Assembly: GCF_003610495.1 (NCBI RefSeq)
Contig: NZ_RAPK01000006.1
Coordinates: 492,839-556,838 of the forward strand
Direction of reading: 5' to 3'
Origin: Sinobaca qinghaiensis
GTDB taxonomy: Bacteria; Bacillota; Bacilli; Bacillales; Marinococcaceae
Length of the DNA: 64,000 nucleotides
Under the pieces are notes generated by a model. That model was not told the origin of the DNA. It saw nothing but the letters and a program-made list of their open reading frames with translations, and searched no databases. Shown one piece after another: positions 1 through 7,707 of the stretch; within the stretch, counting starts at the first letter, position 1, and every line of letters begins with the position of its first letter. The position numbers and the translations under genes are program-made.

Positions 1-297
1 GCCGGACGAATGAAAGTAATCTGGCATATTCTTCTGCCGATGGCCCGCCCAGGTATTATTACGGCGACGGTATTCTGCTTCGTTATCACCTGGAATGAAT
101 ACATGTTTGCCTTAATCCTCACCAACCAGGACGCGGTGACTCTGCCCGTAGCGCTGTCTTATTTTGTCGGCGAAAACGGGGTCATCTGGAACGAAATGGC
201 AGCGGCCGGCATGATCTATGTGCTGCCGACAGTAGTCTTTATGCTTCTTGTCCGCAAACAGTTCGTTAAAGGAATGAGCGCGGGCGCAGTGAAATAA
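1..297 (+). CDS. Carbohydrate ABC transporter permease, MalG type, C-terminal part
   Basis: The window opens inside this gene; 98 codons and the stop are visible. It begins within the cytoplasmic EAA loop that contacts the ATPase (the stretch AGRMKVIWHILLPMARPG fits the usual G-x(9)-I-x-LP pattern) and continues through the last membrane segments to the basic tail typical of CUT1 inner-membrane permeases such as MalG. It would be one of two channel subunits of a binding-protein-dependent sugar or sugar-acid importer; the partner subunits lie outside the window. The next gene follows after 26 bases, so the HisD-like, hydrolase and aldolase genes probably form one operon with it and may act on the imported compound. 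The substrate cannot be told from this fragment. Confidence 0.9.
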   Translation, partial: AGRMKVIWHILLPMARPGIITATVFCFVITWNEYMFALILTNQDAVTLPVALSYFVGENGVIWNEMAAAGMIYVLPTVVFMLLVRKQFVKGMSAGAVK

Positions 298-323
298 TAC
301 AGAATGTCGGAAAGGAAGTCCCT

Positions 324-1580
324 ATGGAATATATAAAAAAAGCCAACGATATCTCAATGGAAATAACAGAGGAAACCGAAAACACCGTAAAGCAGATCAT
401 TAAAGATGTGAAAAGCAGCGGAGATGAAGCGGTTCAGATGTATGAAAAAAAATTCAGCCAATCCTCCAGGCCGCTCAGGGTAACAGAAGAGGAAATGGAG
501 GAAAGTATAGCTGCGCTTCCGGAGGAAACGAAAGTGCTGATCGAGCGCATTGTGGACCGGGTGACGAAATTTGCCGAAGCGCAGATGGAATGCCTGCTCC
601 CGCTGGATAAGGACTTCGGTGACGGTATTCGCATGGGCCACCGCATTATTCCGGTCGAAAAAGTGGGCGCGTACGTGCCGGGCGGACGGTTTCCGCTGTT
701 GTCTTCAGGACCGATGGTAACGGCACCGGCGAAAGTGGCCGGCGCGAAAAGAATTATTGCCTGCAGTCCGGCTAATTATAACGGCAGCATTCATCCGGCC
801 GTCCTGTATGGACTGAAATGCTCCGGTGCCACCGACGTGTTTGCTATCGGCGGCGCCCAGGCAGTGGCGGCGATGGCGCTTGGCACAGAAACGGTACCGG
901 AAGTGGATGTAATATCCGGGCCCGGCAACCGGTTTGTAGCAGAAGCCAAACGCCAGGTTTTTGGAAGAGTTGGGATTGACCTGATAGCAGGACCGAGTGA
1001 GATTCTCGTTTTCGCTGATGAGACGTCTAATCCTAAAGCATGTGCGGCAGACCTGCTCGCGCAGGCAGAACACGATCCTAATTCCAGAGCCATTCTCGTC
1101 TCCCTGTCCAAAGAGCAGGCGGAGGCTGTGATAGAAGAAGTCGAACAGCTGCTGGAGACATTTGCAGAAACATCTCCGGCCCATGAAGCCTGGAGCAGCG
1201 GGGGCGAAGTTCTTGTAGTGGACAGCCTTGAAGAAGGTATTAAATGCTGCAACGACTATGCGATTGAACACCTGCATGTTCATATTCCGCAGCATGAAAC
1301 GTTTAAAGATCAGTTCAAACATTACGGATCTTTATTTTCAGGTGAAGAAAGCTCGGTGGTGTTTTCCGATAAAGTCTCCGGCACGAACCACACCCTTCCT
1401 ACGCACCGCGGCGCCCGTTACACCGGAGGATTATGGGTCGGAAATTACGTGAAAGTCGCCACCCATCAAACGATAACAGGGAACGGAACGCAGTATTTGG
1501 CGGAACATGCCACCGCCCAGTCGGAAATTGAAGGGTTGGAAGGACACCGCTTGTCTGCCGAATGGCGGTTGAAAAACTGA
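324..1580 (+). CDS. Histidinol dehydrogenase-like NAD-dependent dehydrogenase
   Basis: A 418-residue member of the HisD superfamily, which oxidises an alcohol through an aldehyde to an acid using NAD+ and a zinc ion. The zinc and catalytic positions of HisD appear kept: Q247 and H250 in AQAEHDP, the E315-H316 pair in EHLHVH, an Asp just before SGTNH, and a His in EGLEGH near the C-terminus. The signature ISGPGN and PGGRFPL stretches are also present. It is not among his genes; it stands between a sugar-type ABC permease and an alpha/beta hydrolase plus HpcH aldolase, so a catabolic role on a small polyol or hydroxy acid is more likely than histidine synthesis. Relatives of this type include the dihydroxypropanesulfonate dehydrogenase HpsN, but I cannot assign a substrate. 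Start ATG has an AAGGAAG ribosome site. Confidence 0.85.
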   Translation: MEYIKKANDISMEITEETENTVKQIIKDVKSSGDEAVQMYEKKFSQSSRPLRVTEEEMEESIAALPEETKVLIERIVDRVTKFAEAQMECLLPLDKDFGDGIRMGHRIIPVEKVGAYVPGGRFPLLSSGPMVTAPAKVAGAKRIIACSPANYNGSIHPAVLYGLKCSGATDVFAIGGAQAVAAMALGTETVPEVDVISGPGNRFVAEAKRQVFGRVGIDLIAGPSEILVFADETSNPKACAADLLAQAEHDPNSRAILVSLSKEQAEAVIEEVEQLLETFAETSPAHEAWSSGGEVLVVDSLEEGIKCCNDYAIEHLHVHIPQHETFKDQFKHYGSLFSGEESSVVFSDKVSGTNHTLPTHRGARYTGGLWVGNYVKVATHQTITGNGTQYLAEHATAQSEIEGLEGHRLSAEWRLKN

Positions 1581-1602
1581 TGGGCATAAAAGGAGGGGGA
1601 GC

Positions 1603-2328
1603 ATGGATCCTCTTGTTTTAATACCAGGATCATTGTGCACCGAAGAGCTGTGGGAGCATCAGGCTAAACATTTATCAGCAGGGCGGGAGGTTTATATTCC
1701 ATCTATAGCTGAGCACGACAGTGTGACAAAAACAGCAGAGCATATTCTGAACAGTGTGCCCGGGACGTTTTCATTAGCCGGGTTGTCACTGGGCGGGATT
1801 ATCGCGATGGAAATTATGAAACTGCAGCCGGAACGGGTAGACAGGCTCGCTCTGCTCGATACAAACCCGAATCCGCCCACCCCGGAGCAGATAAAGGGAT
1901 GGAACAGCCAGCAGCAGGGCATACAGGACAGACAGTTTGACCGTATCGTGGAGGAACAGTTTATTCCGGCTGTGCTGTATGAAAAAGAAAAAAATGAACC
2001 GGCTCAGGAGATTACGAGGAAAATGGCAGCAGAAATCGGAGAAGATGGTTTTTTTCAGCAGCTCGAGGCAAACAAAGGAAGACCGGGATTTCTGGAGGAT
2101 CTGCTGGATATTCAATGTCCTGTGCTGGTGATGGCCGGCCGCCAGGATGCGCTGTGCAACAATCAAATTCATCAGTTGATGGCCGCTCATATAACGGGAG
2201 CCAAACTGGTTTTTATCGAAGAGTGCGGCCATTTAAGCCCGATTGAGCAGCCGCAGGCCGTAACGGCTGCGATGGCCTGCTGGCTTCAGGAAGAGTGTAC
2301 GATTGGAGGCCGCTATGTTTGCCAATAA
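1603..2328 (+). CDS. Alpha/beta hydrolase
   Basis: A 241-residue cytoplasmic alpha/beta-hydrolase. The nucleophile elbow GLSLGG places the serine at residue 62; the acid is probably D182 in GRQDALC and the base H210 in CGHLSP, which is the usual order and spacing of the triad. The N-terminal PLVLIPGSLC stretch would form the oxyanion-hole turn. It starts 22 bases after the HisD-like gene behind AGGAGGGGGAGC and overlaps the start of the aldolase gene by 14 bases, so the three are translationally linked. An esterase or lactonase acting on the same pathway intermediate is a fair inference; the sequence does not show the substrate. Confidence 0.85.
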   Translation: MDPLVLIPGSLCTEELWEHQAKHLSAGREVYIPSIAEHDSVTKTAEHILNSVPGTFSLAGLSLGGIIAMEIMKLQPERVDRLALLDTNPNPPTPEQIKGWNSQQQGIQDRQFDRIVEEQFIPAVLYEKEKNEPAQEITRKMAAEIGEDGFFQQLEANKGRPGFLEDLLDIQCPVLVMAGRQDALCNNQIHQLMAAHITGAKLVFIEECGHLSPIEQPQAVTAAMACWLQEECTIGGRYVCQ

Positions 2329-3064
2329 CGTTAAAGAAAAAATCCAGAACCAGGAATTGACCCAGGGGGCTATTACCAGCTTGTATTCCCCCGCTTTAGT
2401 GGAGATGCTTGGGTATGCGGGATACGAATTCATCGTGCTGGACGATGAACACGGAGCCTACAGCGGATCGGAGATGGAAGACATGATCCGCACCTCCCAG
2501 CTCGCCGGCATCGTTCCGATCGTAAGGGTGAGCTATGACGCTTCCAGCATCCAAAAAGCGCTGGACCGGGGGGCGTTCGGCATTCAGGTGCCGATGGTTA
2601 ACACAGTGGAAGATGCCGAAAGAGCGGTCAGCCTGGCGAAATATCCTCCCCGCGGATCAAGAGGAACGGCATTTTCCATGCGTGCCGCCGGATTCGGCTT
2701 TTTAAACAACGGACAGTTTATGGATGACTCGGACGATAATATTTTAGTGACGGTGCAGATTGAAACGATGGAAGCCGTGAAACATTTCAAAGAAATCATG
2801 AGTGTGCCCGGCGTGGATATGGCCTTTCTCGGCCCAACAGATCTATCCGTTAATATGGGATACAAAAAGAATATCGGCGGACCGGAAGTTCAGGAAACGC
2901 TCGACAGCCTTTACCAGCAGGCGGAAGAAATGAACGTTCCCATTGGCACCATTGCGACCTCCCAGGCAGAAACAGAAGCCGTTGCCAAAAAAGGAGCCGT
3001 GTTTGTGTCGCTCGTGGTGACCACCTTAATCAAAAAAGCGCTGAACGACTCGCTGATACGATAA
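2315..3064 (+). CDS. HpcH/HpaI family aldolase
   Basis: A class II, metal-dependent aldolase of the HpcH/HpaI family, which cleaves 4-hydroxy-2-oxo acids to pyruvate (or a related 2-oxo acid) and an aldehyde. Seen in the protein: H46 in DDEHGAY as catalytic base, the RGSRGTAFS loop, E150 in QIETMEAV and D176 in GPTDLS as the expected metal ligands. Length is 249 residues, normal for 2-dehydro-3-deoxyglucarate or hydroxyoxoheptanedioate aldolases. I chose ATG 2315 over an in-frame TTG at 2303 because GGAGG at 2305-2309 sits five bases before this ATG. It is the last gene of the HisD-like/hydrolase/aldolase operon and is followed by a terminator. The context suggests a sugar acid or polyol acid pathway ending in an aldol cleavage. 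Confidence 0.88.
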   Translation: MFANNVKEKIQNQELTQGAITSLYSPALVEMLGYAGYEFIVLDDEHGAYSGSEMEDMIRTSQLAGIVPIVRVSYDASSIQKALDRGAFGIQVPMVNTVEDAERAVSLAKYPPRGSRGTAFSMRAAGFGFLNNGQFMDDSDDNILVTVQIETMEAVKHFKEIMSVPGVDMAFLGPTDLSVNMGYKKNIGGPEVQETLDSLYQQAEEMNVPIGTIATSQAETEAVAKKGAVFVSLVVTTLIKKALNDSLIR

Positions 3065-3087
3065 TAGAAAATAGATTCAGCAAATAA

Positions 3088-3125
3088 AAAGCAGGCCAGG
3101 AAACAATTTGGTCTGCTTTTTTTGC
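3088..3125 (+). terminator. Rho-independent terminator after the aldolase gene
   Basis: Ten-base arms AAAGCAGGCC and GGTCTGCTTT with one G-T pair, a 12-base loop and a run of seven T. Confidence 0.85.
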
Positions 3126-3233
3126 TTGAAAAAAAGATAAATGTTAAAGAAAATATGGCTGTTTACCTTTCACTTTGGATATACACAAACAAAAAAAGCT
3201 GTGCTGAAACCTATTTCGGAGAGTTTATTTTTT

Positions 3234-3253
3234 GTGAAATTCATATGAATCAC
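3234..3253. promoter_or_regulatory. Palindrome ahead of the RpiR-type regulator gene
   Basis: A perfect 12-base palindrome, ATTCATATGAAT, flanked by GTG(A) and CAC so that the symmetry nearly extends over 20 bases. It lies about 75 bases before the regulator start and is a candidate autoregulatory site; that is inference from position only. The rest of the 3126-3324 gap is AT-rich with no further feature I can support. Confidence 0.35.
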
Positions 3254-3324
3254 GAAAACAGTTCTCCTTTTAATAATGTATAAGGTATGCCATCATAGAC
3301 ATAAACGTATAGACGGAGAATGCT

Positions 3325-4188
3325 ATGACAAATCCTCTTAATGATTTAAAAAATAATGTGTCCAATCTAACAAATGCTCAGCGCAGTATTGCTGACTATA
3401 TACTTAAGAATTCCTCTGAAGCAGCTTTTTTAACGGTAAATCAGCTGGCTAAACGTGTGAACACAAGTACTACTACAATCATGAGGCTGACTTCCACTTT
3501 GGGATATTCAGGCTACAGTGAATTTCAGAAAGGTCTGCAGCAGCTGCTTAGAGATCGCACGGCTCCTCCTAACCGTCTGGAAGATAATTTGAAAAATGTA
3601 GGAAGTGATGATTTATGGGGAAAAACAATCGATCATCACCTCGATCATATTCACCAAGTAAGAAGTCAGCTCTCTAAGAGTCAGCTGGACGAAGTAGTCA
3701 ACCAAATCCTTTCCTCCAATCAAATCTACTGCACGAGTGTGCGCAGCGGTCTCCCGGTAGGACAATACTTAACGCATGGGCTCAACCGAACGATGGGAAA
3801 TTGTAAACTAGTACTGGCAGATACAGTGGACTGGGTAGATGAGGTTATTTCTATGCAGCCTGGAGATTTAATTATCGCAACGAGCTTCCCCCGCTATGCA
3901 CGAAGAATTATAGATTTCATCAAAGCAGCCAAGCTCCGGGAAGTAAAAGTGGTGGCCATTACAGACAGTTATTCGGCACCGATTGTGGAATACGCCGATA
4001 TCGTGCTTCCCTGTGATTCCGAAAGTCTTGCCTTTCATAATTCTCCTATCGCCGCCATGGTAGTCGTCGATTATCTGATCAACGCTACGGCTATGAGCCA
4101 ATCAGCTAAAACGAAGCAACGATTAGACGAGGTGAACAACGTATTAACGAGTATGAATTACCATTACAAAGAAGCGGATGAAGAGTAA
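3325..4188 (+). CDS. MurR/RpiR family transcriptional regulator
   Basis: A 287-residue regulator with the two-domain layout of the family: an N-terminal helix-turn-helix of the HTH_6 type (about residues 5-78; the NQLAKRVNTSTTTIMRLT stretch is the recognition part) and a C-terminal SIS sugar-phosphate isomerase-like domain (about 115-260) that normally binds a phosphorylated sugar or sugar acid. A GGAG site precedes ATG 3325. It has its own terminator and is followed in the same direction by the RraA/dehydrogenase/permease operon, so it most likely controls that operon, the upstream aldolase operon, or both. The effector is unknown. Confidence 0.9.
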   Translation: MTNPLNDLKNNVSNLTNAQRSIADYILKNSSEAAFLTVNQLAKRVNTSTTTIMRLTSTLGYSGYSEFQKGLQQLLRDRTAPPNRLEDNLKNVGSDDLWGKTIDHHLDHIHQVRSQLSKSQLDEVVNQILSSNQIYCTSVRSGLPVGQYLTHGLNRTMGNCKLVLADTVDWVDEVISMQPGDLIIATSFPRYARRIIDFIKAAKLREVKVVAITDSYSAPIVEYADIVLPCDSESLAFHNSPIAAMVVVDYLINATAMSQSAKTKQRLDEVNNVLTSMNYHYKEADEE

Positions 4189-4213
4189 AAAGTATATCTT
4201 TTCTATAAAATAT

Positions 4214-4257
4214 AAAGTTCCTAAGAGGCTGAAATCCTTTTAGGAACTTTTATTTTA
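4214..4257 (+). terminator. Terminator after the RpiR-type regulator
   Basis: Perfect ten-base arms AAAGTTCCTA (4214-4223) and TAGGAACTTT (4241-4250) followed by TATTTTATTTTTT. Confidence 0.88.
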
Positions 4258-4271
4258 TTTTTTTGAAAGGG

Positions 4272-4343
4272 TTTACATTATAGGTTCGTGTTGTTATAGT
4301 AATAAATATTACTTTTAAATTAAATAAAGTAATAAATATTACT
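4272..4343 (+). promoter_or_regulatory. Promoter with twin 16-bp inverted repeats
   Basis: A sigma-A promoter is clear: -35 TTTACA at 4272-4277, 17-base spacer, -10 TATAGT at 4295-4300. Two identical copies of AGTAATAAATATTACT (seven-base arms, two-base centre) lie at 4298-4313 and 4328-4343. The first overlaps the -10 box, the second lies just downstream of the expected start of transcription, and the copies are exactly 30 bases apart, about three helix turns, so they would face the same side of the DNA. This looks like a repressor site for a cooperative dimer pair controlling the operon that starts at 4357. Confidence 0.75.
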
Positions 4344-4356
4344 AAGGGTGATGACT

Positions 4357-5034
4357 ATGGAAGAAGGCCTGCAAACGAAAGAAAATAAAATAATGACTAG
4401 AATGAAAAAAATCGGATCTTCCGTTTTTGCTGATGTAATGGAAATGAGCAATGTGATGCATTATGAGATGAAACCTGTTAATTTTTCAAAGCCTCTTGTT
4501 GGACGTGCAAGAACGGTAGACTTACCGCCGGGCGATAATTTGTTTTTACATCATGCTATTTACCAGGCAGAACCGGGGGAGGTACTTATCGTAGACGGAA
4601 AAGGATTTACCGGCGCCGCCTATTTAGGAGAACTAATGGCAGGGGCTGCAGAAGCACTTCATATTCAGGGGATTGTAATAGATGGTTTTGTTCGGGATCA
4701 CCGCGAGCTTCGTGACAGTGCTATCCAGATATATGCAAAAGGTTTTGTCCCTTCCGGTCCAAGTAAAGAGGGACCGGGTTCGCTTGATAATGTAATTTCC
4801 TGCGCTGGAACTGTAGTTTTTCCTGGAGACTATGTGGTAGGGGATGAAGATGGAGTGGTGATCATTCCGCGGCAGAAAGTCGAAGAAATTCTGCAGAAGG
4901 CAGAGCAGAAGCTCCAGTATGAAACGAATCGCTTACAAATCATCAAGGAGTTTGTCAAAGAAGCGGATCAAAAGAATAAAAAATCACTTCAACCGGATTG
5001 GCTGGAAGCGAAAATAAAGAAATTCACTCATTAG
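4357..5034 (+). CDS. RraA-family protein (HMG aldolase/oxaloacetate decarboxylase-like)
   Basis: A 225-residue protein of the RraA/demethylmenaquinone-methyltransferase-like fold. The key signature is present: GELMAGAAEALHIQGI followed by D109-G-F-V-R113-D114, matching the G-x-R-D metal and pyruvate-binding part of 4-hydroxy-4-methyl-2-oxoglutarate aldolases, and the GDEDGVVIIP strand near the C-terminus. Catabolic members cleave 4-hydroxy-2-oxo dicarboxylates or decarboxylate oxaloacetate; RraA itself regulates RNase E, which is not expected here. I use ATG 4357, eight bases after AAGGG; GTG 4348 and ATG 4351 are alternatives. First gene of an operon with a dehydrogenase and a DctM-like permease, so a role in breaking down an imported hydroxy acid is likely. 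Confidence 0.85.
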   Translation: MEEGLQTKENKIMTRMKKIGSSVFADVMEMSNVMHYEMKPVNFSKPLVGRARTVDLPPGDNLFLHHAIYQAEPGEVLIVDGKGFTGAAYLGELMAGAAEALHIQGIVIDGFVRDHRELRDSAIQIYAKGFVPSGPSKEGPGSLDNVISCAGTVVFPGDYVVGDEDGVVIIPRQKVEEILQKAEQKLQYETNRLQIIKEFVKEADQKNKKSLQPDWLEAKIKKFTH

Positions 5035-5045
5035 GAGGAAACAAC

Positions 5046-5915
5046 ATGAATATTGGCTTTATTGGATTCGGCGAAGTCGGTTACGAAATGGCGAAAGGGT
5101 TTCGTGCTCAAAACGATAGGAATAAAGTATATGTTTACGATCACCTGCACGATAATCCCAAAACAATAGAAAGGGCGGAAACCATAGGGGCTGTTTTGTT
5201 CGACGCCCCCGAAAAAGTTGCCCAGCAGACATTGAGTGTATTATTTACAGCAGTTCCAGCCTCTTTTACAAAAGAAGCCTGGTCTTCGATAGAGTCTTAT
5301 ATAAATAAAGAAACTATCTATATCGATTTAACTACAGCGTCAGCGGAGGTAAAACAGCAAATAAGCGATAGTATGATAGAAAAAAATCAGTTTTTTGTAG
5401 ATGGTGCAATTATGGGGCCATTAAAAGGAAACCAGCATAAAGTGCCGATCATGGTAAGTGGAAATGGGGCAGAAGCGTTTATTGAATGGGGCAGAAAAGT
5501 GGAAATGAACCTGGAATTTGTAAATAAAACCCCGGGAGATGCCACGAATATTAAATTTATTCGAAGTATTTTCACGAAAGGCCTGTCTACTCTTTTACAT
5601 GAATTAATGGAAACAGCTTCTGCACTCGATTTAGAAGATACGATTCTACAATCTATTACACATACGATGGACAAAGAGCCATTTGAAAATATACTTAATA
5701 GATTAATCACCGGAAATGTGCAGCACTCCGAAAGACGAGTGAAAGAAATGGAAAATGTGGCTGATTTTATGCTTGAGAACAATGTAGAGCCTGTGATGAC
5801 AAGAGCAACACGGGATAAATTGAAAGCTATCACGGAAAGTAATATTAGAGAGGCCTTTATGGAGAAAGAACCAAATGATTGGAAAGAAATGATACACACC
5901 ATGAATCAAAAATAG
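5046..5915 (+). CDS. NAD(P)-dependent dehydrogenase, 3-hydroxyisobutyrate/6PGDH-like with DUF1932
   Basis: A 289-residue beta-hydroxyacid-type dehydrogenase. The N-terminal Rossmann fold starts at once with GFIGFGEVGYEMA; the C-terminal half carries the helical DUF1932 pattern, with TNIKFIRSIFTKGLSTLLHE, where the lysine of the family's active site would be K in TNIKF. ATG 5046 is chosen because AGGAGGAA stands seven bases before it; the reading frame is open further upstream but only inside the RraA-like gene. Eleven bases separate it from that gene. DUF1932 enzymes oxidise 2- or 3-hydroxy acids such as L-threonate-type compounds; the true substrate is not visible, but the neighbours point to a hydroxy acid brought in by the next gene. 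Confidence 0.82.
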   Translation: MNIGFIGFGEVGYEMAKGFRAQNDRNKVYVYDHLHDNPKTIERAETIGAVLFDAPEKVAQQTLSVLFTAVPASFTKEAWSSIESYINKETIYIDLTTASAEVKQQISDSMIEKNQFFVDGAIMGPLKGNQHKVPIMVSGNGAEAFIEWGRKVEMNLEFVNKTPGDATNIKFIRSIFTKGLSTLLHELMETASALDLEDTILQSITHTMDKEPFENILNRLITGNVQHSERRVKEMENVADFMLENNVEPVMTRATRDKLKAITESNIREAFMEKEPNDWKEMIHTMNQK

Positions 5916-5934
5916 AAAAGAAGGAGGGAGATCA

Positions 5935-7275
5935 ATGGGCATTATTGCTTTAATTATATTTGTAAGCGTTTTAGTTATTTGGAGTATAGTATTAAAACGA
6001 AATTTGGGGGAAGCGGCACTGGTAGGGTTTTTGGCTATCGTTCCTCTGGGAGGATGGGACGCCCCGGCTTTATTTATACAGGGGATTACGTTTGCTTCCA
6101 CTTTCTCTGTACTGTATGCTGCTATCGCTTTTGTATTTATGGCATATGTCATCGATAAGTTTGGGATCGTGGAGCGGCTCCTGGCTATTTTAAATTCCTT
6201 AGTAGGAAGACTGCCCGGCGCCCCTGCGATTATGGATGCGGTCGGTTCCTCCGTAATGGGCACCCTTTCCGGCGGCGATTCAGGTAATACTGCAGCAACC
6301 GGATCGATTACCGGTCCCTGGATGCTTCGAAATAAATGGAATAAAGAAATTGCAGCTTCTGTGATGGTAGGAAATGGAGGCATGGCTTCAGCGCTGCCGC
6401 CGACAACCTCCATGTTTATCATTTTAGGATTCGCCCCGGTTGCAGCAGCAATAACTACAGGAGAATTTTTCCTTGCTTTATTAATAGCCGGCGCTTACCA
6501 GTTTCTTCATCGGATGCTTCTAATCGGTTATTTTGTAAAAAAACAAAATATAAAAGCATTTCCGGCAGAGTCATTGGATCCGTTACGTACCTCCTTTAAG
6601 AATGGCTGGACTTCCATTCTGATCTATTTAGGAGCTATTATTCCATTGGTTTTAACTATTGGCCCGCTGGCCGGGTGGATAGAAGGCATCCCTTCTCTTG
6701 GAGAAGAAGCACTGGGCAGCATCGATATTGTGATATGGATCCCGACGCTGATGATAGCTATTTCATTTTTACTGGCTGGAAAGGCTGCTCCTAAATCAGC
6801 AGGAGAATTGGTTACGCTTATTCAGAGATCGATCCCGCGGTTTACTGTTATCGGCTCTCTAATATTCTTTGCGGTAGCTTCAAGTGAAGTATTAACCACC
6901 TTAGGATTATCTGATAATATAGCTCAGATCATGGGAGCGGTAAATGCACCGGGCTGGATTACCGTTCTTATAATAGGATTTGGCGTGACCGCCATTGCCG
7001 GTCCGTTAACCTCCACGGGTACTCTGACAGCTGTTGGATTAGTATCCTATGAAATTCTGGTATCTACTGGTTTTTCTCCATTAATCTCAGCAGTAGTGGT
7101 AATGACGTTTGCTTCCACTTCAGCGCAGATGCCTCCAGCTTCAGGATCCATTTATATTGCTTCAGGTATTGTAGGAGCCCGTCCGGAAAAAACGTTCGCT
7201 ATATTAATCCTGTATTATGCTTTACCGGTTATTCTTATAGGCTGGCTTATTGCAATGGGCATTCTGCCAATTTAA
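5935..7275 (+). CDS. DctM-like (TRAP-type large subunit) permease
   Basis: A 446-residue polytopic membrane protein with about 11-12 hydrophobic segments. The internal signature GGDSGNTAATGSITGPWM and, in the second half, SAQMPPASGSIYIASGIVG match the paired hairpin regions of TRAP large subunits and related ion-transporter superfamily carriers, which move organic anions with Na+. Oddly, no DctP-type binding protein or normal DctQ is encoded next to it; instead a 76-residue membrane protein follows 18 bases later. A GntP- or citrate-type carrier of the same superfamily is the alternative. Located after two hydroxy-acid enzymes, it is probably their importer. Ribosome site AAGGAGGGAG precedes the ATG. 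Confidence 0.78.
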   Translation: MGIIALIIFVSVLVIWSIVLKRNLGEAALVGFLAIVPLGGWDAPALFIQGITFASTFSVLYAAIAFVFMAYVIDKFGIVERLLAILNSLVGRLPGAPAIMDAVGSSVMGTLSGGDSGNTAATGSITGPWMLRNKWNKEIAASVMVGNGGMASALPPTTSMFIILGFAPVAAAITTGEFFLALLIAGAYQFLHRMLLIGYFVKKQNIKAFPAESLDPLRTSFKNGWTSILIYLGAIIPLVLTIGPLAGWIEGIPSLGEEALGSIDIVIWIPTLMIAISFLLAGKAAPKSAGELVTLIQRSIPRFTVIGSLIFFAVASSEVLTTLGLSDNIAQIMGAVNAPGWITVLIIGFGVTAIAGPLTSTGTLTAVGLVSYEILVSTGFSPLISAVVVMTFASTSAQMPPASGSIYIASGIVGARPEKTFAILILYYALPVILIGWLIAMGILPI

Positions 7276-7293
7276 CAAGGAGGTATCAAGGGT

Positions 7294-7524
7294 ATGCAAA
7301 AATTATTGGAGCGTCTTTTTACTATATGTTTAATACTATCGCTGTTGCTGGCGTTGATTATGGTAGTAACCCAGATTATAGGTCTGCTTATTGGAAACGG
7401 GAACCTGATGATTCAAAGCAGTGAAATGCTGACACAGCCAACGATCATATTAGCCGCATTGTTTTCAGGTATTGCTTTTATTTTAGGATACTTTCCAAGT
7501 TATCAGGAAACAAGAAAAGAATAA
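7294..7524 (+). CDS. Small two-helix membrane protein, companion of the DctM-like permease
   Basis: A 76-residue protein I do not recognise. It has two hydrophobic segments, about residues 10-33 and 48-68, with a short polar loop and a charged C-terminal tail. AAGGAGG at 7277-7283 precedes the ATG by ten bases and only 18 bases part it from the permease, so it belongs to the operon. Its position is where a DctQ small subunit (normally about 160 residues and four helices) would be in a TRAP operon. It may be a reduced small subunit; this is inference from size and place only. Confidence 0.75.
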   Translation: MQKLLERLFTICLILSLLLALIMVVTQIIGLLIGNGNLMIQSSEMLTQPTIILAALFSGIAFILGYFPSYQETRKE

Positions 7525-7569
7525 TAAGAAAAAGACAAAAAATAGGTATTTTTATACAAAATCTTTACA

Positions 7570-7659
7570 GGGGGGTGCTTTCCGCAGGCCATGCCTCAGC
7601 TAAAGAGGAAAAACGCCTCTTTATCTTCTCCTATGGCTGTTCTGCAGGAGTCACCCCCC
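7570..7659. repeat. Ninety-base dispersed palindromic element
   Basis: An imperfect long hairpin: outer arms GGGGGGTG (7570-7577) and CACCCCCC (7652-7659), inner partly paired CCGCAGG/CTGCAGGA segments, and a central hairpin TAAAGAGG (7601-7608)/CCTCTTTA (7616-7623). Read on the minus strand it begins GGGGGGTGACTCCTGCAG and ends GCGGAAAGCACCCCCC, the pattern of a repeated intergenic element I know from alkaliphilic and halophilic Bacillaceae. Only one copy is visible here. It sits between convergent units and could also act as a two-way terminator. Confidence 0.6.
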
Positions 7660-7707
7660 AGTTTCTTTTCTTCTTTTTTTCATAAGAAATTTTAAAAATA
7701 TTTGATA

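Noticed and set aside
705-1322. A 205-codon open frame on the minus strand
   Set aside because: Antisense to the HisD-like gene; composition is Cys/His/Arg-rich, as expected of a shadow frame.
324-1580. Calling this gene hisD of histidine synthesis
   Set aside because: No other his genes are present and the operon is catabolic in make-up.
2303-2314. TTG start for the HpcH aldolase
   Set aside because: The GGAGG at 2305-2309 would be inside the gene; ATG 2315 is correctly spaced.
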